A DNA stretch of 64,000 nucleotides, from NCBI GenBank assembly GCA_046233115.1, contig JBJXHM010000013.1, positions 62,001 through 126,000 of the forward strand, in the 5' to 3' direction. Below the pieces are notes generated by a model. The model had not been told where the DNA came from and made no database searches. It worked only from the letters and a program-made list of their open reading frames with translations. Position 1 is the first letter of the stretch. Each line of letters begins with the position of its first letter. Positions 7,653 through 16,933 of this stretch are shown piece by piece. Made by a program: the position numbers and the translations under genes. The DNA comes from JACOMY01 sp046233115. Its GTDB lineage: Bacteria; Pseudomonadota; Alphaproteobacteria; Kiloniellales; JACOMY01.

Positions 7653-8123
7653 CTACTCCTTCTCCAAGGTGAGTTGCAGGGGGTGCTGGTGCTTTCGTGC
7701 GTAGTCTATCACTTGGGTTACTTTGGTCTCCGCGACCTCATATGTGAAGACCCCACAGATGCCGACGCCGCGCTGATGCACGTGCAGCATGATGCTCGTG
7801 GCCTCGGAACGGTTCTTCCCGAAGAAGCGCTCCAGCACGTGCACCACGAACTCCATCGGCGTGTAGTCGTCATTCAGCATCAAGACCTTGTACATGGACG
7901 GCTTTTTCGTCTTGGTCCGGGTCTCCAGCAGGACACCGCTGCCGCCGCGCCCCGGCTTGCCCGGATCGCCGCCGCCGGGCCCGTCCGGCCCACCCGGATC
8001 GTCGTCGCCGCCGTCGCCCAGGCCAGGTGCGCCCGCCGCGGTGGGCCGGAAGGGCCACGACCACGATCGGCGGACGGCATTCCGCTCAAGCGACTGCATC
8101 GGCACTGTCTCTTGCCCTTGCAT
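7653..8123 (-). CDS. clpS: ClpS adaptor protein of ClpAP
   Basis: The C-terminal ~85 residues are classic ClpS: KVLMLNDDYTPMEFVVHVLERFF, ATSIMLHVHQRGVGICG, EVAETKVTQVIDYAR. The NDDYTPM segment and the conserved Met/His line the N-degron pocket. The first ~65 residues are a Gly/Pro/Asp-rich, probably disordered extension longer than usual. ATG 8123 is preceded by AGAGG at 7-base spacing, which favours it over ATG 8099. ClpS hands N-end-rule substrates to ClpA, encoded 3 bases downstream. Confidence 0.94.
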   Translation of the reverse strand: MQGQETVPMQSLERNAVRRSWSWPFRPTAAGAPGLGDGGDDDPGGPDGPGGGDPGKPGRGGSGVLLETRTKTKKPSMYKVLMLNDDYTPMEFVVHVLERFFGKNRSEATSIMLHVHQRGVGICGVFTYEVAETKVTQVIDYARKHQHPLQLTLEKE

Positions 8124-8390
8124 TCAGAGACCTCTTCATCCTTCTCGCTCCGCGGGTCGCGCCTCACGTGGCCGAATGCCGCACTGTCATGGCGACGGAG
8201 CCCGCATCGTCGGGGTACCGGACCATGATATCGGCTTCCCTGAGGCGCGGGGAAAGGGCCTGCCGAGGAAAGGGTCCAGTCCCGCGAATGCTATGATTGG
8301 GAGCCTTCGGCAGCGCCGAGTCAAGGTGCGGTGATTCAGGAGAGCGTAACTCACCCTCGCTCCCTTTGACATGAGTGAGCGGAGAGAGCG

Positions 8391-9563
8391 ATGCAAGTGC
8401 CGGTTAGCGAACAGGGGGTGGAAGACCCCGTCGATTGGCCGGCCATCCTGGCGATAATCGTCGGCATCGGCGCCTTCGGGCTGGCTCTGGGGCTGACCTA
8501 TCCGCTGGTCTCGCTGCTGCTGGACCAGCGCGGCGTCAGCGACAGCCTGATCGGCCTCAACGCCGCCACCATGTTCCTGGGCCAGGCCGTCGCCACCCTC
8601 GGCCTGCCCTGGCTGGCCGCGCGGATGCGTCCCACCCGGATCATCATAGGGGGCCTGCTGCTGGCGGCGGTCAGCGTGCTGGCGCTGGCCTCCAGTGACG
8701 CGCTCTCCGTCTGGTTCATCGCCCGCTTCACCCTGGGCTTCGGCGTCAACCAGGTCTTCGTGCTGGGCGAGGTCTGGATGAACAGCGCCTGCCCCGACCG
8801 CCTGCGCGGCCGCGTCGCCTCGGCCTTCGAGACCAGCCTCGCCGGCGGCTTCGCGGTCGGGCCGCTGGGGATCCCGATCTTCGGCGAGGCACACGGGCTG
8901 GCGCTGGCGGTCGGCGCGCTGGTGCTGGCGATGACGGCCTTCGTCTTCGGCGTGCTGGCGCGGCGCAGCGAGCTGGCCTTCGAGACCGCGTCCAAGGGCG
9001 CGATCCTGGGCTTCGCGCTGGCCGCGCCGCTGCTGGTGGCGATGGTGGCGACCCTCTCCTTCTTCGACACCACCGCGCTCTCGCTGCTGCCGATCTACCT
9101 GCTGGGCGAGGGCATGACCACCGACGGGGTGGCAATCGCCGTCACCGTGCTGCATCTGGGCATGATCGTCTCGCAGCCGGCGCTGGGCATCGCGCTGGAC
9201 CGGCTGCCGCGCTATGGTGTGGCCGCCTTCTGCGCGCTCTCCGCCGGCGTCGGCGTCACGGTGCTGGGCCTGATCCCGGGCGAGGGCTGGGCGATCTGGG
9301 TCGTCCTGCCGTTGCTGGGCAGCAGCGCCTTCGGCCTCTACACCTGTTCGCTCACCCTGCTGGGCCAGCACTTCCAGGGCGCCCAGCTCATGGCCGGCAG
9401 CGCCGCCTTCGGGCTGGCCTTCGCGGTCGGCGGCGGCTTCGGCCCGCTGATCAGCGGCGGCGTCATGGAGCATGCCGGCGCCGACACCATGCCCTTCCTC
9501 TTCACCTTCAGCTTCGCCGCGCTGGGCATCTGGCTGCTGCTGCGGGCGCTGCGGAGGCGTTAA
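8391..9563 (+). CDS. Major facilitator superfamily transporter (YcaD-like)
   Basis: 390 aa with about 12 hydrophobic segments in two halves joined near residues 185-205. The D-RLRGR motif after TM4 (CPDRLRGRVAS) and the loop after TM2 (ARMRPTR) are MFS-type. Length and motifs resemble the YcaD/UMF-type subgroup; the substrate is unknown. It is divergent from clpS with a ~267-bp shared upstream region and convergent with the next gene, the two stop codons overlapping (UAA 9561-9563). Confidence 0.85.
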   Translation: MQVPVSEQGVEDPVDWPAILAIIVGIGAFGLALGLTYPLVSLLLDQRGVSDSLIGLNAATMFLGQAVATLGLPWLAARMRPTRIIIGGLLLAAVSVLALASSDALSVWFIARFTLGFGVNQVFVLGEVWMNSACPDRLRGRVASAFETSLAGGFAVGPLGIPIFGEAHGLALAVGALVLAMTAFVFGVLARRSELAFETASKGAILGFALAAPLLVAMVATLSFFDTTALSLLPIYLLGEGMTTDGVAIAVTVLHLGMIVSQPALGIALDRLPRYGVAAFCALSAGVGVTVLGLIPGEGWAIWVVLPLLGSSAFGLYTCSLTLLGQHFQGAQLMAGSAAFGLAFAVGGGFGPLISGGVMEHAGADTMPFLFTFSFAALGIWLLLRALRRR

Positions 9564-10939
9564 GCGTTGATCTCCTCGGCGGCGGCGAGCACCTCGGCGA
9601 CGATCTCGCGCACGTTCTGGTCCGTCGTGCGGTGGTTGACGAAGCAGGCGCGCAGCGCGAAGCGGCCGTCGATCGTCGCATTCGAAAGGTAGACCCGCCC
9701 GCGCGCCAGCAGGCGCCGCAGCAAGACCTCGTTGTCCTTGCTGCGATGACCGAAGCAGACGGCGCTGAGCGGCACCGGCGCCAGCAGCTCCAGCTCCGGC
9801 ACGGCGGCGATTTCCTGCGCCAGCAGCTGGGCGTGGCGCAGGTCCTCGGCGATCGCCGCGCGGAAGGCGGCGCGGCCGTGATACTGCAGCGACAGCCAGA
9901 GCTTCAGCGCCCGGAAGCGGCGGGAAAGCTCGATCGACTCGTCGAAGAAGGCGAAACGCTCTGCGGGATCCTCGTTCAGGACCCTGACGTAGTCGCCGCT
10001 GGCGGAGAAGGCGGCGCGCGCCGCCTGGCGGTCGCGGTAGAGCAGGCAGCCGCACTCGATCGGCTGGTAGAGCCACTTGTGCGCGTCGACCGCCAGGGAA
10101 TCGACCCGGTCCAGCCCGGCGAAAAGCTCCGGCGCCGCCAGCGCGGCAAGCCCGCCGAAGGCGCCGTCGACGTGCAGCCAGAGGTCTTCCCGCTCGGCGA
10201 TCTCGGCCAGGCGCTCCAGCGGGTCGATGGCGCCGCTCTTCACCGTGCCGGCGGTGGCGACGATGGCGATCGGCCGGCGCCCCGCCGCGCGATCGGCCGC
10301 GATCGCCGCCTCCAGCAGGTCGCTCCGCATCCGGAAATCCGCATCCACCGGGATCAGGCGCAGGTTGTCCCGGCCGATGCCCAGCAGCGCGATGGCCTTG
10401 GGGATGGCCATGTGCACCTCCTCGGAGGCGTAGACGACGCAGGGCTTGACGCCGGTCTCGTTGGCGGGAGCCTTGGCCTCGCGCGCCATGGCGAGCGCCA
10501 TCAGGTTGGCGGCCGAACCGCCGCCGCAGAGGCTGCCGCCAAAGCCGCCGCAGCCCACCGCCTCGGCCAGCCAACCGACCACCGTGCGTTCGATCGTCAC
10601 CGCCGCCGGGGCGGAGCGCCAGGCGCCGCAGTTCTGGTTCAGGGCCGCACCCAGCAGCTCGCCGAGCGCGCCCACCGGTTCGCCGGCGCCGACCACGTAG
10701 CCGAAGAAGCGGCCGCAGGAGGGCCGGGCGTGCTCGGCGATGGCCTCGAAGTCGTCCAGCACCGCGCGGCCCAGCCCGGCTTCCGCCCAGGGCCGGGCGA
10801 AGAGCCGCTCGGTCTCGGCCGCGCTGCTCAGCGGCGCCGCCCGCCGCTGCTCAAGGCTTGCCCAGTAGTCCTTGGCCAGCGCCATTGCCTCGTCGGCAAC
10901 ACCGGCCAGCTCTTCATCGGAGATCTCAAGTGGAGACAT
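9560..10939 (-). CDS. PLP-dependent amino acid decarboxylase (group II, AADC/GAD family)
   Basis: 459 aa of fold-type I PLP decarboxylase. Visible features are the glycine-rich phosphate-binding segment (GGGSAANLMAL, ~140-150), H176 of SEEVH that stacks on the ring, D258 in WLHVDGAFGG, and the Schiff-base lysine K288 in AVDAHKWL. It would decarboxylate an aromatic or acidic L-amino acid; the substrate cannot be read from the sequence. Its stop overlaps that of the convergent MFS gene by 3 bases. Confidence 0.9.
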   Translation of the reverse strand: MSPLEISDEELAGVADEAMALAKDYWASLEQRRAAPLSSAAETERLFARPWAEAGLGRAVLDDFEAIAEHARPSCGRFFGYVVGAGEPVGALGELLGAALNQNCGAWRSAPAAVTIERTVVGWLAEAVGCGGFGGSLCGGGSAANLMALAMAREAKAPANETGVKPCVVYASEEVHMAIPKAIALLGIGRDNLRLIPVDADFRMRSDLLEAAIAADRAAGRRPIAIVATAGTVKSGAIDPLERLAEIAEREDLWLHVDGAFGGLAALAAPELFAGLDRVDSLAVDAHKWLYQPIECGCLLYRDRQAARAAFSASGDYVRVLNEDPAERFAFFDESIELSRRFRALKLWLSLQYHGRAAFRAAIAEDLRHAQLLAQEIAAVPELELLAPVPLSAVCFGHRSKDNEVLLRRLLARGRVYLSNATIDGRFALRACFVNHRTTDQNVREIVAEVLAAAEEINA

Positions 10940-11030
10940 GCTCTCTCTCTCCCGTCAGATCAGAGGGAAGCCTGCCCGCGGCGGGTTGCCCTGCTCAACA
11001 GAAAGCGGCGCACAGTCGGCGCGAAAGGCC

Positions 11031-11762
11031 TCAACCCTTCGTCTTGTCCGTCTGGGCCTTGTCCATCTGGGCCTTGTCCGTCTGGGCCTTGGCGGTTTGC
11101 CGCAGGTAGGCGAGCGCGGTCACCGAGGCGGCCTCCACGTGCTTGATGCAGGCCGCCTCCGCAGCTTCGGCGTCCCCGGCGGCGATGCAGTCGTAGATCG
11201 TGCGCACCTCGGCCAGGCTGCGCTCCAGCCGGCCGGGCTGGGTCATGGAGATGATGCGGAGCTGCGAGACGCGGTTGTGGAGCTGGGTCAACATCTGCCG
11301 CACGAAGACGTTGTCGGCCCCCGCGATCAGGCAGTCGTAGAAGCGGGTCTTGGCCACCGCCAGCAGCTCCCGGTCGCCGGTCTTGGCGGCGGCCTCGAAG
11401 CCCTCCAGCGCCTGCTTCAGGTTGGCCAGGTCGTCCGGCTTGGCGCGCTGGGCGAACTCCCGCCCGATGAAGCCCTCCAGCAGCGCACGCACCTTGTAGA
11501 GCTGCTCGGCCTCCTCGAGGGTCACCACGGTCACGATCGGGCCCCGGTGCGGCTGGGTGGTGATCAGCCCCTCGGCCTCGAGCTGGCGCAGCGCCTCGCG
11601 GATCGAGGTGCGCCCGACCCCGGTCAGCTCGCAGAGCTCGCGCTCGATCAGCCGCTGGCCGGGCTGGAAACGGCCGTTGGCGATGGCCATGCGCAGCTTC
11701 TCCTCGACCAGCACCCGCAAGGTCGCCGCCTGCCGTGAAATCTGTAGGTCCTGTTTCTCCAT
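11031..11762 (-). CDS. GntR-family transcriptional regulator, FCD subfamily
   Basis: 243 aa. Residues ~10-75 form the GntR winged helix (GQRLIERELCELTGVGRTSIREALRQLEAEGLI). The rest is the all-helical FCD ligand domain (LYKVRALLEGFIGREFA). It lies downstream of, and on the same strand as, the ABC transporter operon, which it probably controls. The last ~18 residues are a Lys/Asp/Gln repeat made by a 15-bp tandem repeat in the DNA (11043-11087), which looks like a recent expansion onto the natural C-terminus. Confidence 0.9.
   Translation of the reverse strand: MEKQDLQISRQAATLRVLVEEKLRMAIANGRFQPGQRLIERELCELTGVGRTSIREALRQLEAEGLITTQPHRGPIVTVVTLEEAEQLYKVRALLEGFIGREFAQRAKPDDLANLKQALEGFEAAAKTGDRELLAVAKTRFYDCLIAGADNVFVRQMLTQLHNRVSQLRIISMTQPGRLERSLAEVRTIYDCIAAGDAEAAEAACIKHVEAASVTALAYLRQTAKAQTDKAQMDKAQTDKTKG
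11043..11087. repeat. Three 15-bp tandem repeats at the 3' end of the GntR gene
   Basis: The unit CTTGTCCGTCTGGGC occurs three times with one base change in the middle copy (G to A). On the minus strand it encodes A-Q-T/M-D-K pentapeptides. A multiple of three keeps the frame open. Confidence 0.9.
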
Positions 11763-12038
11763 CGTGTCCCAGTCACCCTGTCGGCTGTTCGACCCTGGTC
11801 TCTGGTGTCTCCCCTGCGAGCCGGCCGCTTGCGTCCCGGCCTGACAATTCCTGCACTATCCCGGGCAAAGATCCGAACGATTGCCCTACCGCTTACTTTG
11901 CGGCGGCAAGGTCTTCCGCCACCGGAAAACCCCTTTCACCTTCGTCTAGTTCCCGCCGCCGCCCCTCGTCTGTCGAGTTAAGCAGCAGCGCCGAGTCGAG
12001 CATAGCATGCTCCCGAAAGGCGGCAACGCAGGGCCACC

Positions 12039-13061
12039 TCAGATCTGGTCCCGGATCGAGGCCTGGCGGGCGTAGATCGCCACCATCGGCGCGATCAGCA
12101 GGCCGAAGACCGACTGCTGCATGGCATAGCTGAAGTTCAACCCGACCAGCAGCGAGGTCAGCACGGTCAGCACCAGGGTGCCGACGATGGTCGAGCCGTA
12201 GCCGCCCCAGCCGCCCAGCAGCGAGGTCCCGCCGATCACCACCGCAGCCACGGTGGTGAAGAGGTAGGGATCGCCCACCCCGACGTAGCCGCCGCCGGAG
12301 AATCCCAGCATGATCATGCCGGTCACCGCCGACATGCCGCCGCTGACGGTGTAGGCCGTGACCCAGGTGCGGAACTCGGAGATCAGGCTGCGCGCGGCAG
12401 CCTGGCGGTTGCCGCCGACCGCGTAGAAGCTGCGCCCGAACAGGGTCCTGGTCATGATCACCACCACGGCGATGGAGATCAGCGCCCAGATCAGCACCAC
12501 CGGGGGCAGCGGGATGCCGAAGGTGCTGCCGCCGATCGAGGCGATGTTGCGCAGCCAGCCCGGCACCTGGCCCAGCACGTTGCCGGCATAGGCCGAGCCG
12601 ATGCTGGTCAGGATCTGGCAGAAGCCGACCACGGCAAAGCCCACGCCCAGCGACATGATCAGCGACTGGCCCTGGACCCGGAAGGTGAGCACGCCGTTGA
12701 GGAAGCCGATCGCCAGCGCGCCGCCCAGCACGATCAGGCAGGCCAGCGGCGCCGGCACACCGAGGTTGAAGAGACTGGCCAGCACGATGTTGGCCGAGCC
12801 GATCACGAAGGGGATCGAGAGGTCGATGCCGCCGAGCAGGGTGCAGAGCGTCTGGCCCAAGGAGGCCAGCCCCAGGAAGGCCGCCAGCAGCAGCATCGAG
12901 CGGATGTTGGCGAAGGAGTCGAAGCCCGGAACGGCGATGTAGCCGACGATGCCGAAGACCACCAGCAGGCCGATCCCGATCAGCACGCTGCGGCTGAGCC
13001 GGATCGAATCGCGCAGGCTCATGGTCGATGGGATGGAGCTTGGACTGTTGCGTCCGGTCAT
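12039..13061 (-). CDS. Sugar-type ABC transporter permease 2
   Basis: 340 aa, about nine membrane segments, of the RbsC/XylH (BPD_transp_2) family. Typical stretches are LGGIDLSIPFVIG, FGRSFYAVGGNRQAAARS (the EAA-like loop) and VVIGGTSLLGGWGG. The start ATG at 13059-13061 is 2 bases beyond the upstream permease stop; the frame is open further upstream, but that part only shadows the other permease. Works in the inner membrane with the partner permease, ATPase and binding protein of the same operon. Confidence 0.88.
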   Translation of the reverse strand: MTGRNSPSSIPSTMSLRDSIRLSRSVLIGIGLLVVFGIVGYIAVPGFDSFANIRSMLLLAAFLGLASLGQTLCTLLGGIDLSIPFVIGSANIVLASLFNLGVPAPLACLIVLGGALAIGFLNGVLTFRVQGQSLIMSLGVGFAVVGFCQILTSIGSAYAGNVLGQVPGWLRNIASIGGSTFGIPLPPVVLIWALISIAVVVIMTRTLFGRSFYAVGGNRQAAARSLISEFRTWVTAYTVSGGMSAVTGMIMLGFSGGGYVGVGDPYLFTTVAAVVIGGTSLLGGWGGYGSTIVGTLVLTVLTSLLVGLNFSYAMQQSVFGLLIAPMVAIYARQASIRDQI

Positions 13062-13063
13062 GG

Positions 13064-14035
13064 CTAGCCCGCCCGTCGGTTCAGCAGGGAGTTGATCAAC
13101 AGCGAGAGCACCAGGATCAGGCCGGTCGACATCTGCGAGACGAAGCCCGACACGTTGCCGAAGCTGAAGGTCGAGAGACAGTAGGTGATGAGGTACATGC
13201 TGACCGCGCCCAGGATCGAGCCGAGCCCGCCGCCACCGCCGCCGGCCAGGCTGGTGCCGCCCAGCACCAGCGCGGTGATCGCGGCCAGGGTATAGGTGTT
13301 GCCCTGGGTCGGGTCGCCGGAGGCGATGAGCGCGGTGTAGGTCAGCGCCGCCATGCCGGCGAAGACGCCGGAGACCGCATGCGCGCCGAAGCGAGCCGCC
13401 ACGGTGTTCACCCCGTTGGCGAAGGCCATGCGCTCGTCCGCCCCGGTGATCAGGATCTGGCGGTAGAAGGAGGTGCGCGAGAAGGCGAACCAGAGCGCGA
13501 TCATGCCGATCAGGATGTAGAAGACCGGCGAGAAGACCTCCATGCCGAAGCCCCAGTCCTGCATCCACTCCGGCGCGAAGCCGGACGGCCGGTCCATGAT
13601 CACCAGGTTGACCCCGGTCAGCACCAGATAGCCGCTCAAGGTCACGATGATCGGCGCGACGCGCACGTAGATGATGATGGCCGCGACCAGCAGCTGGTAG
13701 GCCACCCCCAGCAGCACCACGTAGCCCACCACCGCGAAGGGCGAGGTGATGCCGTTCTCGACCAGCCACTTCACCAGGCTGACGTTGATGAAGCCGAGCA
13801 GCGGGCCGATCGAGAGGTCGACGCCGCCGCGGCCGGCCAGCGCGATCGGCGTCAGCGCCAGCGCGGCCAGGATCAGCGGCGCCACCACGATGATCGCCCC
13901 GCCCAGCCCCTCGCCGGTGAAGAGCCGCGGTCCGCGCGCGGCGGCCAGGATCAGCAGGACCAGGATCAGGACGATCGGCACCATCAGGTGCTGGTTGCGC
14001 TCGAAGCGCGCCCTGGAGGCGATGGCGAGGCTCAT
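13064..14035 (-). CDS. Sugar-type ABC transporter permease 1
   Basis: 323 aa, RbsC-like. Motifs: GRGGVDLSIGPLLGFINV, FYRQILITGADERMAFANGVN, ALVLGGTSLAGGGGGGLGS. The ATG overlaps the ATPase stop (ATGA at 14032-14035). Two different permeases imply a heterodimeric channel, as in some ribose/nucleoside-type importers. Confidence 0.88.
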   Translation of the reverse strand: MSLAIASRARFERNQHLMVPIVLILVLLILAAARGPRLFTGEGLGGAIIVVAPLILAALALTPIALAGRGGVDLSIGPLLGFINVSLVKWLVENGITSPFAVVGYVVLLGVAYQLLVAAIIIYVRVAPIIVTLSGYLVLTGVNLVIMDRPSGFAPEWMQDWGFGMEVFSPVFYILIGMIALWFAFSRTSFYRQILITGADERMAFANGVNTVAARFGAHAVSGVFAGMAALTYTALIASGDPTQGNTYTLAAITALVLGGTSLAGGGGGGLGSILGAVSMYLITYCLSTFSFGNVSGFVSQMSTGLILVLSLLINSLLNRRAG

Positions 14036-15588
14036 GACGCGTCCTCCAGGTCGAAGGAAAGCCCCTCGCTCTCCTCGTGACCGAACATGGCGGCCAGCAG
14101 GCTGTGCTCGGCAATGCGCTCGGAGGGAATGGTGCGGAACAGGCCGCCGCCGCGGAACACCAGCACCCGGTCGGCGAAATCGAAGAACTCCTCGATCTCG
14201 CTGGAAAGATAGATCACGGCGCCGCCCTCCGCTGCGAAGGCCTTCAGTTCTGCATAGAGTTCCCGCTTGGTGCCGACGTCGACCCCGCGGGCCGGGTCGT
14301 CGAGCACCAGGATGCGAGGCTTGGCCGCCAGCGCCCGGCCGATCAGGACCTTCTGCTGGTTGCCGCCGCTGAGCGAGGTGATGCGGTTGGACCAGGCCCC
14401 CATCTTCACCGAAAGCCGGGCGACCTCCGCCGCAAAGTCGAGCGCCAGCGCCGCCCGGTCGATCCAGCCGAGCTTGCCGCTGCGGCTGCGGTAGAGCGGC
14501 ACCGAGAAGTTCTCGAAGATGCTGAGGTTAGGGAAGATACCTTCGCGCGCACGGTCGCCGGAGATGAAGGCCATGCCGCCGTCGACGGCATCGCGCAGGC
14601 CAACGACCCGGCGCCCCGCCCCCGCGCCCTCGATCTCCACCCGGCCGGCGGCCGCCGGTTTCAGGCCGCTGGCGATGCGCAGAAAGTCGCCCTGCCCCTG
14701 GCCGTCCAGGCCGGTGACGCCGACGATCTGGCCGGCGCGAAGCTCGAAGTCGAAGGCTGGCGCCGCGTCCACCACCGAGAGGCCGCTGACCGACAGCAGC
14801 CGCGGCCCGAAGGCGCGCTGCTCGGCAGGCGCCATCGCCTGCACCGGCGCGTCGAGGACGCCGCGGTTGGGCGACATCAGGCCCAGCAGGTTGGCCTCGG
14901 TGATCTCCTCGCCGGCCAGCTCGCCGATCACCGCGCCGTCGCGCAGGACCGTGGCGTGGTCGGTGATCCGGATCAGCTCGGCGATGCGGTGGGTCACGAT
15001 CACCACGCAGCAGCCGCGGTCTCGGAGCTTCCGGATCTCCGTGTGCAGGCGCGCGGTGGCATCGAGGTCTAGTGCGGCCGAGGACTCGTCCAGGATCAGC
15101 AGCCTGGGATCGGAGACCAGGGCACGGGCGATGACGATCCACTGGCGGATGCTGAGCGGCAGGGTGCGCACCAGCATCTCCGGGTCGATGTCCTCGCCGG
15201 TGAAGCGCTGCAGCAGCTCGCGGCTGATCGCCTTCTTCTCGGCCTGGCTCTTGCCCTGCGACCAGAGGCTGTCGGCGCCGACGAAGATGTTTTCGGCCAC
15301 GCTCAGCGGGTCGGCGACCAGGACCTCCTGAAAGATGGTGGCCACCCCCAGCTTGCGCGCCGCGATCGGATGCTTGGGGCTCTGGCCGAAGATCGAGATC
15401 TTGCCGGAGTCCGGCAGGACCACGCCGGAGAGAATCTTGGCAAGGGTGGACTTGCCGCTGCCGTTCTCGCCCACGATGGCGTGGACTTCGCCCGGCCTGA
15501 TGGTGAGGCTGCAGCCCTTCAGCGCGACGGTCTCGCCGAAGCGCTTGTGGATGTCACGCAGCAGGACCTGGTCTGAGGTATCGCTCAT
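14032..15588 (-). CDS. Sugar-type ABC transporter ATP-binding protein (two fused NBDs)
   Basis: 518 aa with two nucleotide-binding domains as in RbsA/MglA. The first has Walker A GENGSGKST (~38-46), a degenerate signature LPLSIRQW and LLILDESSAALD. The second lacks a canonical Walker A (GLDGQGQGD) but has a strong signature LSGGNQQKV and ILVLDDPARGVDVGTK. Such asymmetry is normal in this family. Drives uptake through the two permeases encoded immediately downstream. Confidence 0.92.
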   Translation of the reverse strand: MSDTSDQVLLRDIHKRFGETVALKGCSLTIRPGEVHAIVGENGSGKSTLAKILSGVVLPDSGKISIFGQSPKHPIAARKLGVATIFQEVLVADPLSVAENIFVGADSLWSQGKSQAEKKAISRELLQRFTGEDIDPEMLVRTLPLSIRQWIVIARALVSDPRLLILDESSAALDLDATARLHTEIRKLRDRGCCVVIVTHRIAELIRITDHATVLRDGAVIGELAGEEITEANLLGLMSPNRGVLDAPVQAMAPAEQRAFGPRLLSVSGLSVVDAAPAFDFELRAGQIVGVTGLDGQGQGDFLRIASGLKPAAAGRVEIEGAGAGRRVVGLRDAVDGGMAFISGDRAREGIFPNLSIFENFSVPLYRSRSGKLGWIDRAALALDFAAEVARLSVKMGAWSNRITSLSGGNQQKVLIGRALAAKPRILVLDDPARGVDVGTKRELYAELKAFAAEGGAVIYLSSEIEEFFDFADRVLVFRGGGLFRTIPSERIAEHSLLAAMFGHEESEGLSFDLEDAS

Positions 15589-15631
15589 GGGCCGGCGCGG
15601 TTCACTTTCGTTCTAAATCAGACGCTCCCCC

Positions 15632-15687
15632 AGGTCCCAACCGAGGCCGCACCGCGGGGCGGCACGACCTCGGCGGACAGGGGACCT
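15632..15687. promoter_or_regulatory. Large stem-loop between binding-protein and ATPase genes
   Basis: Outer arms AGGTCCC and GGGACCT (15632-15638 / 15681-15687) enclose CCGAGG and CCTCGG and an inner GC-rich stem. It occupies most of the 116-bp gap between the two genes. No run of T follows on the transcribed strand, so mRNA stabilisation of the upstream binding-protein message, known in other binding-protein operons, is more likely than full termination. Confidence 0.55.
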
Positions 15688-15704
15688 TGGGAGGTATCCC
15701 CGGA

Positions 15705-16871
15705 TCAGTTACCCGGCTTGTAGGTGAAGGGATCGGCCGGCCGCAGGACCATGGCGTCGGCCATCTCCGGCGGGAACCACGCTTCGGCCTTGGGCTCCAT
15801 CCAGTTCGGGTCGTCGATGCTGCACTCCTCCGGGATCGCCGCCTTGACGTCCTCGTAGGTGAAGGGCAGCACCGGACGGATCACCGACTGGATCTTCGGA
15901 CCCTGCCCCTCCAGAGTGCGGAGCATCATGTTCCAGGCGATGTAGAGCTCGCCGCCCGGAGGCCAGACGTAGAAGCCCTCGTCGACCCACTCGGGGTGCT
16001 GGCGCCAGTAGCAGGCGGCGCCCTTGGCCCCACCCAGGCTGATCGGCACCATCGGCCGGCCGGACTGCAGCAGCGCCTGCAGCACGCCGTTCTCGGAGGG
16101 CGACTGCAGGATGATGCCGTCAAGCTGCTGGGGGTGGGTGGCGAGGAACTTCTGCACCTCGACCTGGGCCACCTGGTCGGTCCACTGGCCCTGGACCGTG
16201 CCGATCAGGTTGACGTCCGGGAACTCGGACAGCGCCTTGTGCGCGCCCTTGTCGAAGCTGTCAGAGGAGGCCAGGCCGGCGATGCCGCTGACCAGCAGCA
16301 CGTTGCCCTTGCCGCCGATCTTCTTCAGCAGGCTCTTGGCGATCTGGTAGCCGCCGTCGACGTAGTTGGCCGAGCCGCTGATCGCCTCCGGCGCGGTCAC
16401 GTAGCCGGAGAAGGAGAAGACCGGCACGCCCTTGGTATAGGCGTACTTGATGGTCTGGTTCAGCGCGGTGACATTTGAGCAGCAGATCAAGATCGCATCC
16501 ACGCCCTGATCGACGAGCTGGCGCATCTGCTGGATCTGCACGGCGTCCTTCAGGTCGGACTGGGTCACCAGCACCTCGTCGACCAGCCCGGCCTCCTGCG
16601 CCTGTGGTAGCTGCACGTCCATCAGACGGTTCATCGAGGCCGCACGCCAGGTGTTGCCGGCATAGGAACTGGCATAGCCGATGGTCCAGGGCGGGCTCTT
16701 CTTCGACTTGAAGTCGCGCCACATGCTGGGGCCGGTCGGCTGGTTGGAATCGAGGCCTTCGTAAGCCTTCTGCAGCTCGGGCGGCAGCTCGTCCAGCCCC
16801 TCGGCATAGGCGGCACCGGCAGCGGTCAGGCCGACGGCCAGAAGGGCCGCCAGCGGAACATTCCATCTCAT
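15705..16871 (-). CDS. Periplasmic sugar-type ABC transporter substrate-binding protein
   Basis: 388 aa from ATG 16871, chosen over in-frame GTG 16880 because GGAGGA then sits 9 bases upstream. A Sec signal ends near AAYA. The mature protein is of the peripla-BP_4 / RbsB fold: IGYASSYAGNTWRAASMNRL, VDQGVDAILICCSNVTALNQTI, VNLIGTVQGQWTDQVAQVEVQKFL, GAKGAACYWRQ. The ligand is unknown. The neighbouring carboxymuconolactone-decarboxylase-like gene hints at an aromatic or lactone-related substrate rather than a simple sugar, as an inference. Confidence 0.88.
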   Translation of the reverse strand: MRWNVPLAALLAVGLTAAGAAYAEGLDELPPELQKAYEGLDSNQPTGPSMWRDFKSKKSPPWTIGYASSYAGNTWRAASMNRLMDVQLPQAQEAGLVDEVLVTQSDLKDAVQIQQMRQLVDQGVDAILICCSNVTALNQTIKYAYTKGVPVFSFSGYVTAPEAISGSANYVDGGYQIAKSLLKKIGGKGNVLLVSGIAGLASSDSFDKGAHKALSEFPDVNLIGTVQGQWTDQVAQVEVQKFLATHPQQLDGIILQSPSENGVLQALLQSGRPMVPISLGGAKGAACYWRQHPEWVDEGFYVWPPGGELYIAWNMMLRTLEGQGPKIQSVIRPVLPFTYEDVKAAIPEECSIDDPNWMEPKAEAWFPPEMADAMVLRPADPFTYKPGN

Positions 16872-16933
16872 GGCTCTCACTCCTCCACTATCAGGATTCT
16901 TGTTTGATTTCTGTCAGGGCCTTCAGGGCCGGA

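Noticed and set aside
5505..8228. 907-aa frame opposite clpSA
   Set aside because: Shadow of clpA/clpS, whose frames have unambiguous motifs; composition typical of an antisense GC-rich frame.
8187..10574. 795-aa minus-strand frame over the MFS and decarboxylase genes
   Set aside because: Spans two well-supported genes in another frame and is Arg/Gly/Ala-rich without any domain.
13062..14114. Upstream extension of the second permease frame
   Set aside because: The translated extension is an out-of-frame reading of the other permease; ATG 13061 gives the expected permease length.
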